From positions 1 through 64,000 of the forward strand of contig NZ_JAJUBC010000033.1 of NCBI RefSeq assembly GCF_028683095.1: 64,000 bases of DNA, written 5' to 3'. The position numbers and the translations under genes were made by a program. Each line of letters starts with the position of its first letter. Positions within the stretch are counted from its first letter, which is position 1. This stretch comes from Enterovibrio gelatinilyticus (GTDB lineage: Bacteria; Pseudomonadota; Gammaproteobacteria; Enterobacterales; Vibrionaceae). Below are positions 28,692 through 38,188 of this stretch, in pieces. The notes beneath the pieces were generated by a model. The model saw only the letters and a list, made by a program, of their open reading frames with translations. It ran no database searches and was not told where the DNA came from.

Positions 28692-28725
28692 ATTTGTAAC
28701 CCCTGCTTTTTAGCATTGGTTCTGT

Positions 28726-31488
28726 CTAGTTGGCTGACGGCAAATTGGTTATCTCATACCGAATAGCATTTTTACTTACAAAGCCTGCCATGTAAGTTTC
28801 TAACTCTTCTTTGGTAATGGTCTCCAGTACTGAGTTAGGGTTTATAACTGCTAAGGGATCTGCGTCATAGAGCACATAGTTAAACATCATTCTCGCCTGC
28901 TCTTTGGGTAGATTTAGCCCTTCTTTCAACGCTTGCCCGAGCTGTGTCAGGTTGCTTGAATACTCCTGATCTGTAATCCCATCCCCCAATGAATCAACAA
29001 CGTTAGCAATTCGTTCTTTGGCTTGTTCTCGCTTGAGCAATGACACATTAGAAACAAACATAAATATCTGCTTATCGGCACCGTCAGGCCACATGACAAA
29101 GGAATAGGGCGAGTAATCGAGACTTGCGTCCTCACGGATATTCTCAAGCAGTCGTTGGGTCATGATGCGGCCTGCTATATCGGCCAGAAAGCGATCACGT
29201 GTGGTTTTTTCTTCGCCAGAATGCACTAACCCCGTTACAAACTCGACATTGTTACCTCGGGGGCCATAGGCGTACACAATGTTAGTTTTCTCACTGTTTA
29301 TATTGAGGCTGTACTGCCAATTTGATGTTTCTTCTTCAAATGTCATACCTGCGATATAGGTACGGAGAAAAGGTTTGAGTTCTTCTTCCGAGATGTTTCC
29401 GGCGATGACAAAAGTGAGCCCTCGGTTAACGTTGAAAAGCTGCTGGTAAGCATCTCTGACTTGTTTGACGTTAACGGCGTCATAGTCCTCTGGTTTGAAG
29501 CCATATCGGGGAGATGATGGCGTATAGATACCCGCATTGAATGCACTAAACGATTTACCATTGAGTGAGTCGTGGAATTGCTTTTCGTTGGTGACAAAGT
29601 TCGATTTGTGTTGTTCGAACTTACTCTCATCCACCGCTGCATACTGATAGGCTTGGTTAATAACCGCGAGCAATGCAGGGAGAGAAGAGCGGGTTGTTTC
29701 ACCATAAAACCCCTGGCGGTTCTCATCAATCATTGGCTCCAAGTAACTGCTATTCTTCACCATAAATCGATTGAAGTCGGTTGATGACATTCCACCGAGT
29801 CCTGTCAGTGCGTAAGCGCCCGGCGCCATATACGCCGCTGGTCTTAGCTGAGTAGACAACGATGAAATACCGCCTTGAGCGCCCGCATAAATGTATATTC
29901 TGTCGCCAGTATCTGGCATGTGCCTGAGGTATACATTGACGTTATTACTGAGTTTGAACTTGGTTGTGTCAGGTGTGACAGCGATGACTGAAGCAATCTC
30001 TCCTGTTGTTTTTGGCTGTGGGAAGTCGTCTATGGCTTCAGGCAGAATCAGCTTCTGTCCTTTTTTGTTGAAGGTGTTATCGAAAGCGGCAAGACTTGCG
30101 GTAACGAGTTTGTCGGTGTTTTTGTCGATGATCTGATTGTGGGCGAGACCAGTAATGGGCTTAATGCCATCGTCACTGAGCAGTTGGCGTAACTGTTTGT
30201 TGAGATACTCGTTGTCAGCAAGGGTGGCATAGCGACTAGATAGAGCGGTGCGCTGAGCCTGTGACAATGTTTGAGTGCCGTTGAGGAGGTCAGTCAACTT
30301 TTCGTCAGCAAATTCTGTCGCGGTCCAGTTGGTTTTGAGATTTTTCTCGTCATCCGCAAAGACGGTCAATTGCGCTTCAATTTCCAGTGAGCTGAGCCCA
30401 TGATCTCTGAGGGTAGCAAGTTCTTTTGCTAGAAACGTCATTGCTGCTTCGCGATTATTGCTTTCAAAATCCATTCCCACGATGAGTTGTGGCGAGTCAA
30501 ATAAGTAATCAACACTACTTGATATAGACTGAATGGGGGCTTGGGTGTCCGATGCTCTGTCGTTCAAGCGTGTGCTGATAGCGTTGGCCAGGATCAGATG
30601 GTTCGCATATTTTTCAAAATGGACACCTTCAGTTAACGCATTATTTTCAGGTTTGAATATGAGCGAGAAAGAAGGGAATTCGTTGTCAGCTACGGTAAGT
30701 GTTATTGGCTGTGCATTAAATTGCGTTGCCTTCGTCTGTCTTTCTGTGGGTCTTTCTTGGCGGGGCCAATCACCAAATGTTGAACGAATGAGTGTGTCCA
30801 CATCGGTTTTATCTATATCCCCACTGATGATCAGCTCTGCGCGATCTGGCGTGTAGTTCGTCTGATAGTAGTCTCGTAACCTTTGGAGGGAAAGGTTGGT
30901 TATGGATTCACGTGTGCCAAGCACGTTGATGTTACCTTCATAGGCTTCGTCTGCCAGTGCCATATGTGCTTTGAAGTAGATTGAGTTTTGTGAGGCTTCT
31001 TGACGACGGAGTTCGCCAAGTACGACGCCTTTTTCTGCGTCCACCGCATCAGGAGAGAGCATTAAGCCTGTTGATATGTCTTTGAACCAGTTTAGTGCTT
31101 GTGGCAAATGACTATTATTGGGTAAATCGAGTTTGTAGTACGTCCAATCATAATAGGTGTATGCGTTTAAATGCTGACCGAAGTTCAGCCCGGCATCACC
31201 AAACAGTTTGATGACGTCGTTTTTTTGGAAGTTTTCACTACCGTTAAATGCCATGTGCTCGAGAAAGTGCGCGTAGCCACTCTGATCTGCCTCTTCATCA
31301 ATGGATCCTGTGTGAACGAGGAGGCGCACTGAGACTGACGCGCCTTGCTGCTTTTGAATATGCAGATTTAAACCATTGTCTAATGTTGTGTGTTGCCAAG
31401 AAGTATCTGCTTGAATCGGATCCGGTATCAGTGTGCTGTTGCAGCCAGTAACTGAAATCGCCAGTAGCAAAGTAAGTAATTGTTTCAT
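28726..31488 (-). CDS. M16-family zinc metalloprotease, lipoprotein
   Basis: 920 residues from the ATG at 31488, giving MKQLLTLLLAISVTGC, a lipoprotein signal with lipobox Cys at 16; an ATG nine codons earlier adds a charged lead with no SD. The inverted zinc motif HFLEHMAFNGS (HxxEH) lies near residue 75, with the downstream Glu in EKGVVLGELRRQE near 150. The remainder is a second M16 pair with RxxY-type endings, so it is a full-length two-domain (PqqL/pitrilysin-like) protein. Expected to degrade peptides in the periplasm. Length is normal for the family. Confidence 0.88.
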   Translation of the reverse strand: MKQLLTLLLAISVTGCNSTLIPDPIQADTSWQHTTLDNGLNLHIQKQQGASVSVRLLVHTGSIDEEADQSGYAHFLEHMAFNGSENFQKNDVIKLFGDAGLNFGQHLNAYTYYDWTYYKLDLPNNSHLPQALNWFKDISTGLMLSPDAVDAEKGVVLGELRRQEASQNSIYFKAHMALADEAYEGNINVLGTRESITNLSLQRLRDYYQTNYTPDRAELIISGDIDKTDVDTLIRSTFGDWPRQERPTERQTKATQFNAQPITLTVADNEFPSFSLIFKPENNALTEGVHFEKYANHLILANAISTRLNDRASDTQAPIQSISSSVDYLFDSPQLIVGMDFESNNREAAMTFLAKELATLRDHGLSSLEIEAQLTVFADDEKNLKTNWTATEFADEKLTDLLNGTQTLSQAQRTALSSRYATLADNEYLNKQLRQLLSDDGIKPITGLAHNQIIDKNTDKLVTASLAAFDNTFNKKGQKLILPEAIDDFPQPKTTGEIASVIAVTPDTTKFKLSNNVNVYLRHMPDTGDRIYIYAGAQGGISSLSTQLRPAAYMAPGAYALTGLGGMSSTDFNRFMVKNSSYLEPMIDENRQGFYGETTRSSLPALLAVINQAYQYAAVDESKFEQHKSNFVTNEKQFHDSLNGKSFSAFNAGIYTPSSPRYGFKPEDYDAVNVKQVRDAYQQLFNVNRGLTFVIAGNISEEELKPFLRTYIAGMTFEEETSNWQYSLNINSEKTNIVYAYGPRGNNVEFVTGLVHSGEEKTTRDRFLADIAGRIMTQRLLENIREDASLDYSPYSFVMWPDGADKQIFMFVSNVSLLKREQAKERIANVVDSLGDGITDQEYSSNLTQLGQALKEGLNLPKEQARMMFNYVLYDADPLAVINPNSVLETITKEELETYMAGFVSKNAIRYEITNLPSAN

Positions 31489-31957
31489 GGCTCTATTTGT
31501 CCTACATGTCCTCATTTTAACGTAATTTACATATCGAAGATTAAATGGACAGTATTGCTGACTTGAAAATGCGACATGATGGCCTTAATAAACATGCAAC
31601 ACTATGTAAACCAGTAAATTGAACCGTTTTATGTAACTAGCGGTATAGATATTAATCTTAATTCGTTACATAAAATAACTTGAGTGACTCTATTTTACTT
31701 CACGCTTTGGATTGTTTAATTGATGGGCTAAATGATTTTTAACTGTTTAAAATCAACTGGTTGCTGTTTATTGAGGTGGTTGTTATCGACCTTGGTCATG
31801 TGATCTATATTTAGTTTCTGAACCCTCAAGTGACGTTACGTAGAGTCCTACAAAAAGCAGGCCTATATTACTCAGCGAATAACATTGTTTCCGGGTTGTC
31901 GAGAGTTCGTAATGTCATTGAGCTCTACTTCAACTCATCATTTTCAGGAGCAAAATT
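31489..31957. other. Long divergent region between M16 gene and ptsG
   Basis: 469 bases, rich in A/T. It should contain the ptsG promoter and a long leader. A CRP-like half-site TGTGATCTAT lies at 31799-31808. No complete CRP or Mlc site, and no gene, could be supported by eye. In E. coli this leader is targeted by the SgrS small RNA; the corresponding pairing was not identified here. Confidence 0.4.
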
Positions 31958-33388
31958 ATGTTTAAGAACCTGTTTGCCAATGCGCAAAAAGTCGGTAAGG
32001 CACTTATGCTGCCAGTATCGGTTTTGCCAGTAGCGGGTATCCTTCTTGGGGTAGGTGCTGCGAACTTTAGCTGGATGCCAGATGTTGTTTCTCATTTGAT
32101 GGAACAAGCAGGTGGATCTGTATTTGGTCAAATGCCACTGCTATTTGCAATAGGTGTAGCGCTTGGCTTTACAAACAACGATGGTGTAGCAGCACTTTCT
32201 GCAACCGTCGGTTACGGCATCATGGTCGCGACGCTTAATGTTATGGCGAGCGTACACGGCGTTGATAGTATTGATACGGGTGTGCTGGGCGGCATCTTGG
32301 TGGGTGCAGTTGCGGGTTGGGCGTTTAACCGCTTCTTCCGTATTCAGTTACCTGAATACCTGGGCTTCTTTGCTGGCAAGCGTTTCGTACCAATAATGAC
32401 TGGCTTGTGCTCAATTGCGCTAGGTCTAGTTCTGTCTCTGATTTGGCCACCAATTGGTGCTGCCATAGCGACGTTTTCTGATTGGGCCGCAAACCAAAAT
32501 CCAGTCGCTGCATTTGGCATTTACGGTGTTATTGAACGCTCGCTTATCCCATTCGGCCTGCACCACATCTGGAACGTACCATTCTTCTACGAAGCAGGTT
32601 CTTGTGTAAACAAAGTGGGTGAAACAGCAAATGGCATCATGACATGCTTTCTGACTGCTGATGATGCATCTCGCGCTGCAGGTAATGGTTTTGGTCAACT
32701 TGCAGGTGGTTACCTGTTCAAGATGTTCGGTCTGCCAGCGGCTGCACTTGCAATCTGGCATTCAGCAAAGCCTGAAAACCGTGCGAAAGTTGCAGGTATC
32801 ATGATTTCAGCTGCACTGACGTCATTCCTAACAGGTATCACCGAACCTATCGAATTCGCCTTCCTGTTCGTTGCTCCTGTTCTTTATGTTATTCACGCTG
32901 TTCTCGCTGGTTTGGCTTACGTTATCACTAACTCACTGGGTATCGTACACGGTCACACTTTCTCAAACGGGTTCATTGACTTCATCGTTCAGTCGCCAAA
33001 CGCGCAAAACATGGGTTTGCTGGTCGTCATGGGTCTTATCTATGCGGCTATTTACTATGTAGTATTCCGCGTAGTAATCCGAGTGATGGACCTTAAAACG
33101 CCTGGTCGTGAAGATGATGAGAAAGAAACAGTAGTTACTGGCGAAACGTCTGACATGGCGAAAGAGTTGGTGATGGCATTCGGCGGTAAAGAGAACATCA
33201 CAAACCTAGATGCGTGTATCACACGTCTTCGCGTGGCTGTAGCAAGTGTTGATGCTGTAGACCAAGACAGACTGAAGAAGCTAGGTGCTGCGGGTGTGGT
33301 TGTTGCTGGTGGTGGCGTACAAGCTATCTTCGGTACTAAGTCAGACAACTTAAAGTCTGATATGGATGAGTGGATTCGCAATCACTAA
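31958..33388 (+). CDS. ptsG: PTS glucose-specific EIIBC component
   Basis: 476 residues. The N-terminus [20 protein letters not shown] and [14 protein letters not shown] closely follow E. coli PtsG. EIIC has about eight membrane segments to residue 380. The EIIB domain with its phosphorylated Cys in [11 protein letters not shown] lies near residue 425. It takes up and phosphorylates glucose; phosphate comes from EIIA-Glc (crr, not in window). A strong terminator follows. Confidence 0.95.
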   Translation: MFKNLFANAQKVGKALMLPVSVLPVAGILLGVGAANFSWMPDVVSHLMEQAGGSVFGQMPLLFAIGVALGFTNNDGVAALSATVGYGIMVATLNVMASVHGVDSIDTGVLGGILVGAVAGWAFNRFFRIQLPEYLGFFAGKRFVPIMTGLCSIALGLVLSLIWPPIGAAIATFSDWAANQNPVAAFGIYGVIERSLIPFGLHHIWNVPFFYEAGSCVNKVGETANGIMTCFLTADDASRAAGNGFGQLAGGYLFKMFGLPAAALAIWHSAKPENRAKVAGIMISAALTSFLTGITEPIEFAFLFVAPVLYVIHAVLAGLAYVITNSLGIVHGHTFSNGFIDFIVQSPNAQNMGLLVVMGLIYAAIYYVVFRVVIRVMDLKTPGREDDEKETVVTGETSDMAKELVMAFGGKENITNLDACITRLRVAVASVDAVDQDRLKKLGAAGVVVAGGGVQAIFGTKSDNLKSDMDEWIRNH

Positions 33389-33421
33389 GATCGACTGTTA
33401 TTCCCCCAACAGTTAATCGTT

Positions 33422-33452
33422 AAAAAGGAGAGCATATGCTCTCCTTTTTTTT
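33422..33452. terminator. ptsG intrinsic terminator (bidirectional)
   Basis: AAAAAGGAGAGCAT / ATGCTCTCCTTTTTT, a perfect stem without a separate loop beyond the centre, followed by eight T. It can also serve the convergent lysO gene. Confidence 0.92.
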
Positions 33453-33468
33453 GTTCATATATTGTTGA

Positions 33469-33489
33469 TTGCTTATTGCTTATTGCTTT
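33469..33489. repeat. Short tandem repeat TTGCTTA x3
   Basis: Three adjoining 7-base units (the third ends in T) lie between ptsG and lysO. It is a candidate slipped-strand polymorphism site with no visible effect on a gene. Confidence 0.7.
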
Positions 33490-33522
33490 GTCTGCTTGCG
33501 CATTTGACGTGATCTTTTCTGG

Positions 33523-34422
33523 CTACAGTGCCACGAAAAAGAGCATGAGAATAGGAACGAGCAAGCTTAATATAAACCCACTAACAATGGCGATGGGAAC
33601 ACACTTCACGCCACCAGTGGTTTGAATGATGGGTAATGTGAAATCCATAGATGTTGCGCCACCATATCCAATCGCTGTTAATGGATAGCGAGCAATAAAA
33701 ATGGGAATAAGGATAATCGCTACGAGTTCACGCGTGAGCTCAAGCAAGAAAGACGCACCGCCATAGACAGGCCCAAGTGCATCACCCATCAGAATTCCCG
33801 CTAGAGAATACCATCCAAAGCCCGATGCCATCGCAAGACCGTGATTGTAGGGAAGGTCGAGAAGCCATGCTGCAAGTAATCCACCTAAAAGTGACGTAAC
33901 AATAACAACCAGTGCAACACTCAGCCCTTTCTTATTCAGAATAATTTGTTTGAGGGTCATGCCGCTATTGCGAAGTTGAATACCAATCAAAAATAGCAGA
34001 ATGAGCAATATTCCTTCACTGGCTGGATCAACCCAGTCTAGTGGAATAGGAAGTAGGAGCCCGAGTACTAGGCCTCCTCCTACAACAAACACCAATTTGA
34101 CGGATTCCATCACCATACTTGAAAGCGGGACGGTTTGTTTATGCTGTTCTGTTTTGGTTTTTAGTAAGAGATCAAGGATGGGTAAAGCGAGTAGATTGGC
34201 AACACCAATGCAGAAAAAGAACGTTACGCTGAGCAAAAGAATTTGATTCAGGTTACTACTAAGGTTGTCTAACCCAGCAAGACTAAGCCCCATTAATCCT
34301 AAAATGACAAAGACTAATCGCGACGTTGAGCGATTAATGGTTTCAAGAAGAGATGTACTCTTAATGGTGATGAAGTAACCCACTACGAGTGGAATAAAAA
34401 TGTATAGCATGCCGGGAAGCAT
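33523..34422 (-). CDS. lysO: Lysine exporter LysO
   Basis: 299 residues, exactly the E. coli LysO (YbjE) length. Matching segments include QLRNSGMTLKQI, GLAMASGFGWYSLAGIL, GGATSMDFTLP and the C-terminal SGFILSLLVPILM. It is an inner-membrane protein with about eight segments, exporting lysine and the analogue thialysine. It follows the HDOD gene on the same strand by 89 bases; no riboswitch is visible there. Confidence 0.9.
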   Translation of the reverse strand: MLPGMLYIFIPLVVGYFITIKSTSLLETINRSTSRLVFVILGLMGLSLAGLDNLSSNLNQILLLSVTFFFCIGVANLLALPILDLLLKTKTEQHKQTVPLSSMVMESVKLVFVVGGGLVLGLLLPIPLDWVDPASEGILLILLFLIGIQLRNSGMTLKQIILNKKGLSVALVVIVTSLLGGLLAAWLLDLPYNHGLAMASGFGWYSLAGILMGDALGPVYGGASFLLELTRELVAIILIPIFIARYPLTAIGYGGATSMDFTLPIIQTTGGVKCVPIAIVSGFILSLLVPILMLFFVAL

Positions 34423-34511
34423 CGAGTAAGACCTTATTGATAAATAGAAAACCGAGATGAGAGTATCAGCGGTCTTCTAATTAGGTCAATCTTTGTCCCG
34501 AGAGAGGGGGG

Positions 34512-35432
34512 TTAAAACCCGCAGTTGTTGACTATGTTGTTTATCTGATGACGAAATTCACGTTCGTTGAGGTTAGACAGTTCATAAAGTGCCTCGGCTC
34601 CCGCCAGTGTGATTTCAACTTCGTGTTCGTCGATATCTTCATCTTTGGCACGAAACATGAGCAGGTGATTGGCCATCTTTGCCACATCAAGGTAGGTGAC
34701 ATCTTCAGTAGACTTCCGGATCCGTCGATTCAATGATACTTCAATGAAGTCGGCATCAAACCCCCAGTTTTTAAGGATGAACCGACTCGCTTCTTTGCTC
34801 ACCGAATAGAAAACGTGGCTAGCGATTTCAAAATCCAGATAGTTACCTTCATCAGAATACTCCTGATAAGCCTTAATAGCGCTGTATATGCCGATGTCAG
34901 CGAGCAATCCAATCAATAGTGCTTTTTCGACTTCGAGAGCAATCATGTCATCATCGTAGCTTTTTACTTTTTGACATAGCAGCGCCATGGTAGAGGCAAA
35001 CTCACGTGACGCGAGGGCACTTTGCTTTAAGAGTGCGTTGCATTCTTTACTGAAATGCGAATTATTCTTCAATGATTGAATTGCGTGTGCCGTCGCGAGC
35101 CCCAAAACACGCTGAATGCCAAGCCGAGAGACCGCCATATTAATGTCATGACATGGACGATTAGTTCGCGGGCTAAATACCGCCGAGTTAGCCGATCGAA
35201 TAACAGCCGCTGCAAGTGTTGCGTCGTCAAGCAGCAGTGCAGAAACGTCTCTCACCCTTGTATTCGGCGAATGACAAACCTGTTGAAGCTTGAGAACAAC
35301 ATCTGGAATGGGGGGGAGTTCCAGCGTGTTGTCTTTTATTGAGCGATAAACACGGTGGAAAAAATCCGATTCAATGGCTTTTAGGTACTTATCACGGTTG
35401 GGATTAACCCAGAATAACGATAGATGATCCAT
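34512..35432 (-). CDS. HDOD-domain protein
   Basis: 306 residues with an HDOD domain at about 35-235: LPPIPDVVLKLQQVCHSPNTRVRDVSALLLDDATLAAAVIRSANSA... (start near residue 40), AVSRLGIQRVLGLATAHAI and EKALLIGLLADIGIYSA. HDOD lacks the full catalytic HD pair and functions in signalling rather than hydrolysis. There is no extra output domain (no EAL or GGDEF). The partner is unknown. On the minus strand, divergent from tfoX. Confidence 0.85.
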   Translation of the reverse strand: MDHLSLFWVNPNRDKYLKAIESDFFHRVYRSIKDNTLELPPIPDVVLKLQQVCHSPNTRVRDVSALLLDDATLAAAVIRSANSAVFSPRTNRPCHDINMAVSRLGIQRVLGLATAHAIQSLKNNSHFSKECNALLKQSALASREFASTMALLCQKVKSYDDDMIALEVEKALLIGLLADIGIYSAIKAYQEYSDEGNYLDFEIASHVFYSVSKEASRFILKNWGFDADFIEVSLNRRIRKSTEDVTYLDVAKMANHLLMFRAKDEDIDEHEVEITLAGAEALYELSNLNEREFRHQINNIVNNCGF

Positions 35433-35727
35433 CTTTTTAGACTCGAAAAAACGCTGGTCGAATAGTAGTTGTACTGCGTATTAAATGGAATACATAAGTC
35501 ACTAAAATTGAACGAACGCCACTAAAGGTGGATCGTCTGTCTAGAAATCCTGCCATTCCACTAATTGACAATACTAATAATTAAGGATTCGCAAGTTTAC
35601 GTGATATTACCCTCCATAATTTGAAGTGAATTAACGTTTGTTAGCAAATGTTGATGTAACAAATCGTGTCAAGTTGCGAGCGTCATGGTGCATTTAACAT
35701 TGATTAAACATAATTATTACACTTCAT
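35433..35727. other. Upstream half of the HDOD/tfoX divergent region
   Basis: About 295 bases, AT-rich. No gene, tRNA or GEMM-I (c-di-GMP) riboswitch is present. The latter matters because it precedes tfoY in V. cholerae and its absence favours tfoX. Confidence 0.45.
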
Positions 35728-35769
35728 ATTCGTGATGGGTGTTGCACTTTTACTACATGTATCTACTAT
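35728..35769 (+). promoter_or_regulatory. Candidate CRP-dependent tfoX promoter
   Basis: ATTCGTGATGGGTGTTGCAC at 35728-35747 resembles a CRP site (CGTGA-N6-TTGCA). TACTAT at 35764-35769 is a weak -10. The predicted start near 35776 places the CRP centre (35738.5) near -38 to -41, the class II position. Confidence 0.4.
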
Positions 35770-35879
35770 CGGTGATCTAGTGCATGGTTTTCTATGCCTT
35801 TATGCGGCATCATTAATTCGCGTTGAGAAATTACAGATTTTGGCCGAGGAATTGGCTCTTGGGGAGAAAGGAGGCACCT

Positions 35880-36464
35880 GTGCTTGAAGTTAAAAGTGGC
35901 TTTGTTGAGTACTTATCTCAGTTCGGCGAAACGGAAAAACGTTCGATGTTTGGCGGAACAGGATTTTTCGTTAGCGGAGCGATGTTTTCGCTAGTCAAAG
36001 AAGAGCGCATTTATTTGCGTGGTGGTGCAGATTTAACCGATGCACTGCTTGCGAAAGAATGCAAAAAGTTCGTTCATGTTAAGAAGAGCTCCACTGCGAT
36101 TGTAAATTACTACGATATCACCGATCTCTATGATGCAGAGGACGAAGGTTTAGATGCGATGGTAAAAAAGTCCGTAGTGAACTCTGTCGCCGAGAAGGAA
36201 TACCGCGATTCCAAGTTAAACAAGCGTCTTCGTGATTTGCCAAACCTACGCTTGACTATCGAAAGAATGTTGAAGAAAGCGGGTATTGCCGATGTTGATA
36301 CTTTCTTCTCTATGAGTCCTGAAGAATTGTTCCGAAAAGTGCAGGAAGCACACGGATACGATGTCGATATTAAACTATTGTGGATGTTTGCTGGCGCTCA
36401 AACGGGTGTTCACTACACATTGCTGAGTGAAGAGACAAAACAGAACCTTCTTCGCGCTGTGTGA
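35880..36464 (+). CDS. tfoX: TfoX/Sxy-family competence regulator
   Basis: 194 residues from a GTG at 35880, chosen because AAAGGAGG lies just upstream (35867-35874) and translation then begins LEVKSGFVEYLSQFGETEKRS. A TTG at 35823 is less likely. Both TfoX domains are present: N-terminal (SMFGGTGFFVSGAMFSLV, about 15-100) and C-terminal (LRDLPNLRLTIERMLKKAG, LLWMFAGAQTGVHYT, about 115-185). TfoX co-activates competence genes with CRP in Vibrionaceae. The symbol tfoX rather than tfoY rests on the lack of a c-di-GMP riboswitch. Confidence 0.8.
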   Translation: MLEVKSGFVEYLSQFGETEKRSMFGGTGFFVSGAMFSLVKEERIYLRGGADLTDALLAKECKKFVHVKKSSTAIVNYYDITDLYDAEDEGLDAMVKKSVVNSVAEKEYRDSKLNKRLRDLPNLRLTIERMLKKAGIADVDTFFSMSPEELFRKVQEAHGYDVDIKLLWMFAGAQTGVHYTLLSEETKQNLLRAV

Positions 36465-36486
36465 TCTCATCTCATTCTCACCCAAC

Positions 36487-36510
36487 AAAAGCCGCATTGT
36501 GCGGCTTTTT
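36487..36510 (+). terminator. Intrinsic terminator after tfoX
   Basis: GCCGCA / TGCGGC (36491-36496 with 36500-36505), loop TTG, with a T-run and upstream A-run. Confidence 0.9.
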
Positions 36511-36602
36511 GTCTATCTGAAGCTTAGAAAAACACGTGCTATACGTGTTTAGACATAATTGTTACAGTTCTACTATTCAGTACCAAAAACAGTAGCATTG
36601 TT

Positions 36603-37514
36603 ATGAAATTACCAGAGTTGTCTGCGTCATTACTTGCAGGGTTACACTGCTTTTCGATTGTTGCAGAAACCATGAGTTTCACGCGTGCGGCTGAACAGTT
36701 GCACCTAACACAAAGCGCGGTGAGTCATCGAATAAAAAAGCTAGAACAGCGTTTAGATGTGTCTCTTTTCTTAAGACGCCCCCGTCATTTGGCATTAACG
36801 AATGAGGGAGAGCAGTTGAAGCAAGTTGTGACCGAACAGTTTTCGGCCATCAGTGTGAAGCTACTTGAGCTCAATCGTGCAAAGCCATTTGGTGATTTTA
36901 TTATATCGGCACCGCCAACATTTGCACAAAGATGGCTAGTGCCGCGTCTTTCTCAGTTTGCTAATACTTTTCCTGATGTGACGTTGCACTTGAGAACGCG
37001 AAATGACCTCGTGGACTTCAAGGCTGAAGCATTTGATTGTGCTATTTATTTTGGTCATGGGCGGTACAGTGGTTTGGAAAGCCACCGTTTAATGGATGAC
37101 GCAATCGTGCCAGTTTGTAGCCCTGAATATGCTATCCTGCATGGGCTTTATGATAACCCTCACAAGCTCGCTCAATGCCAACTTTTACACGATGCAGCAC
37201 CTTGGGCTAGTGCAAGCTTGAGTGATGAATGGCTTTATTGGGCGAACAGCAATGGCATAGAACTAAATGGAACAAACCACAGTTTTGATCGCGCTGATCT
37301 TGCACTTGAGGCGGCGGCATCGGGAATGGGGGTCGCAATCGGACGCGTCACTTACATTCAAGATCACCTGGCCTCAGGTCGCCTCGTAATGCCAATCGAC
37401 CAGCCTGTTAAGTCGCCATATAGCTTTTTTCTGGTGTATCGAGAGGAGCATCAAGGTAACGCGAAAATTGTGGCATTCAGACAGTGGCTCCTCAATCAAC
37501 TCGGAAATTCATGA
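36603..37514 (+). CDS. LysR-family regulator (GcvA-like)
   Basis: 303 residues: N-terminal winged helix (HCFSIVAETMSFTRAAEQLH, LTQSAVSHRIKKLEQRLDVS) and a substrate-binding domain with the GcvA-type sequence GDFIISAPPTFAQRWLVPRL and VTLHLRTRND. The target is unknown; no divergent structural gene stands beside it. It lies alone between two terminator-bounded units and is probably autoregulated. Ligand not assignable. Confidence 0.88.
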   Translation: MKLPELSASLLAGLHCFSIVAETMSFTRAAEQLHLTQSAVSHRIKKLEQRLDVSLFLRRPRHLALTNEGEQLKQVVTEQFSAISVKLLELNRAKPFGDFIISAPPTFAQRWLVPRLSQFANTFPDVTLHLRTRNDLVDFKAEAFDCAIYFGHGRYSGLESHRLMDDAIVPVCSPEYAILHGLYDNPHKLAQCQLLHDAAPWASASLSDEWLYWANSNGIELNGTNHSFDRADLALEAAASGMGVAIGRVTYIQDHLASGRLVMPIDQPVKSPYSFFLVYREEHQGNAKIVAFRQWLLNQLGNS

Positions 37515-37572
37515 ATGTGTGTGGGGTGTTAAATAACCTAGTGTAAAGCTGTAAGTTTTTGTGAAGAAAATA

Positions 37573-37591
37573 TAAGATACGAAGTATCTTA
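37573..37591. promoter_or_regulatory. Palindromic operator upstream of the TetR-family gene
   Basis: TAAGATAC-GAA-GTATCTTA: perfect 8-bp arms (37573-37580 and 37584-37591), 20 bases before the ATG. It is a typical size and position for TetR autoregulation. Confidence 0.7.
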
Positions 37592-37610
37592 ACTAAGAAT
37601 CAATGGACAG

Positions 37611-38081
37611 ATGGCAAAAAACACTAGGGAAGGTGCGCAACAAACGGAAGTCATGATCTATCAAACGATTATCGATATCTTCATGGAGCAAGGTTGGGAT
37701 GCCGTGACATACGGCAGTATCGCAAAACGCACAGGGTTGAGTCGAAGTGGTATTCAGCGAGTTGTTCCGACAAAGGAAGCAATGACTGATGCATTTCAAG
37801 GGCAAGTATTTAACTACGTCGTCGGTTTGATTGATGATTCCTCTCACCACACCATTAAATTGAGTTGGCAAGCCGCCTTGAACGAGCCGAAGTTTGTGCA
37901 TTGTATTAAATACCTTATCAATGCTATTAACGAGCATTCGGGAGGTAAACAAAAAGCGACACTGGGTTTGCAGCGGTTGATGGATATGCTTGGTCAACAA
38001 ATTACTGTTGAATTATTAGGGTTGTCGGTTGCGCACTTACTTGATGTGGATGTCGTTTGGGATGGGAGCCAGTCGGCTTAA
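37611..38081 (+). CDS. TetR-family regulator
   Basis: 156 residues, a little short for TetR (usual about 190-220). The helix-turn-helix lies at about 15-60 (EVMIYQTIIDIFMEQGWDAV, GSIAKRTGLSRSGIQRVV). The remaining 95 residues form a reduced C-terminal domain. A perfect 19-bp palindrome sits just upstream, suggesting self-repression. The opposite-strand frame at 37593-38000 is a shadow. The ligand and other targets are unknown. Confidence 0.82.
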   Translation: MAKNTREGAQQTEVMIYQTIIDIFMEQGWDAVTYGSIAKRTGLSRSGIQRVVPTKEAMTDAFQGQVFNYVVGLIDDSSHHTIKLSWQAALNEPKFVHCIKYLINAINEHSGGKQKATLGLQRLMDMLGQQITVELLGLSVAHLLDVDVVWDGSQSA

Positions 38082-38188
38082 AATGAAAGTAACACTCATG
38101 GGTTGGGTATATAACCAGTCATTTAAACGGTTACGGATTCACTGAGCATCTAGATGACACTTAGGGATACAAGGCTAGGAGGCCACGT

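Noticed and set aside
34423-34511. Lysine riboswitch upstream of lysO
   Set aside because: Only 89 bases lie before the gene, without L-box features; co-transcription with the HDOD gene is more likely.
35433-35880. GEMM-I c-di-GMP riboswitch before tfoX
   Set aside because: Neither the GCAAAGCC/CCGGGG-type core nor the tetraloop-receptor pairing is visible, so not called.
37593-38000. 135-codon frame opposite the TetR gene
   Set aside because: Overlaps the complete TetR reading frame, which has SD, HTH and operator. No features on this strand.
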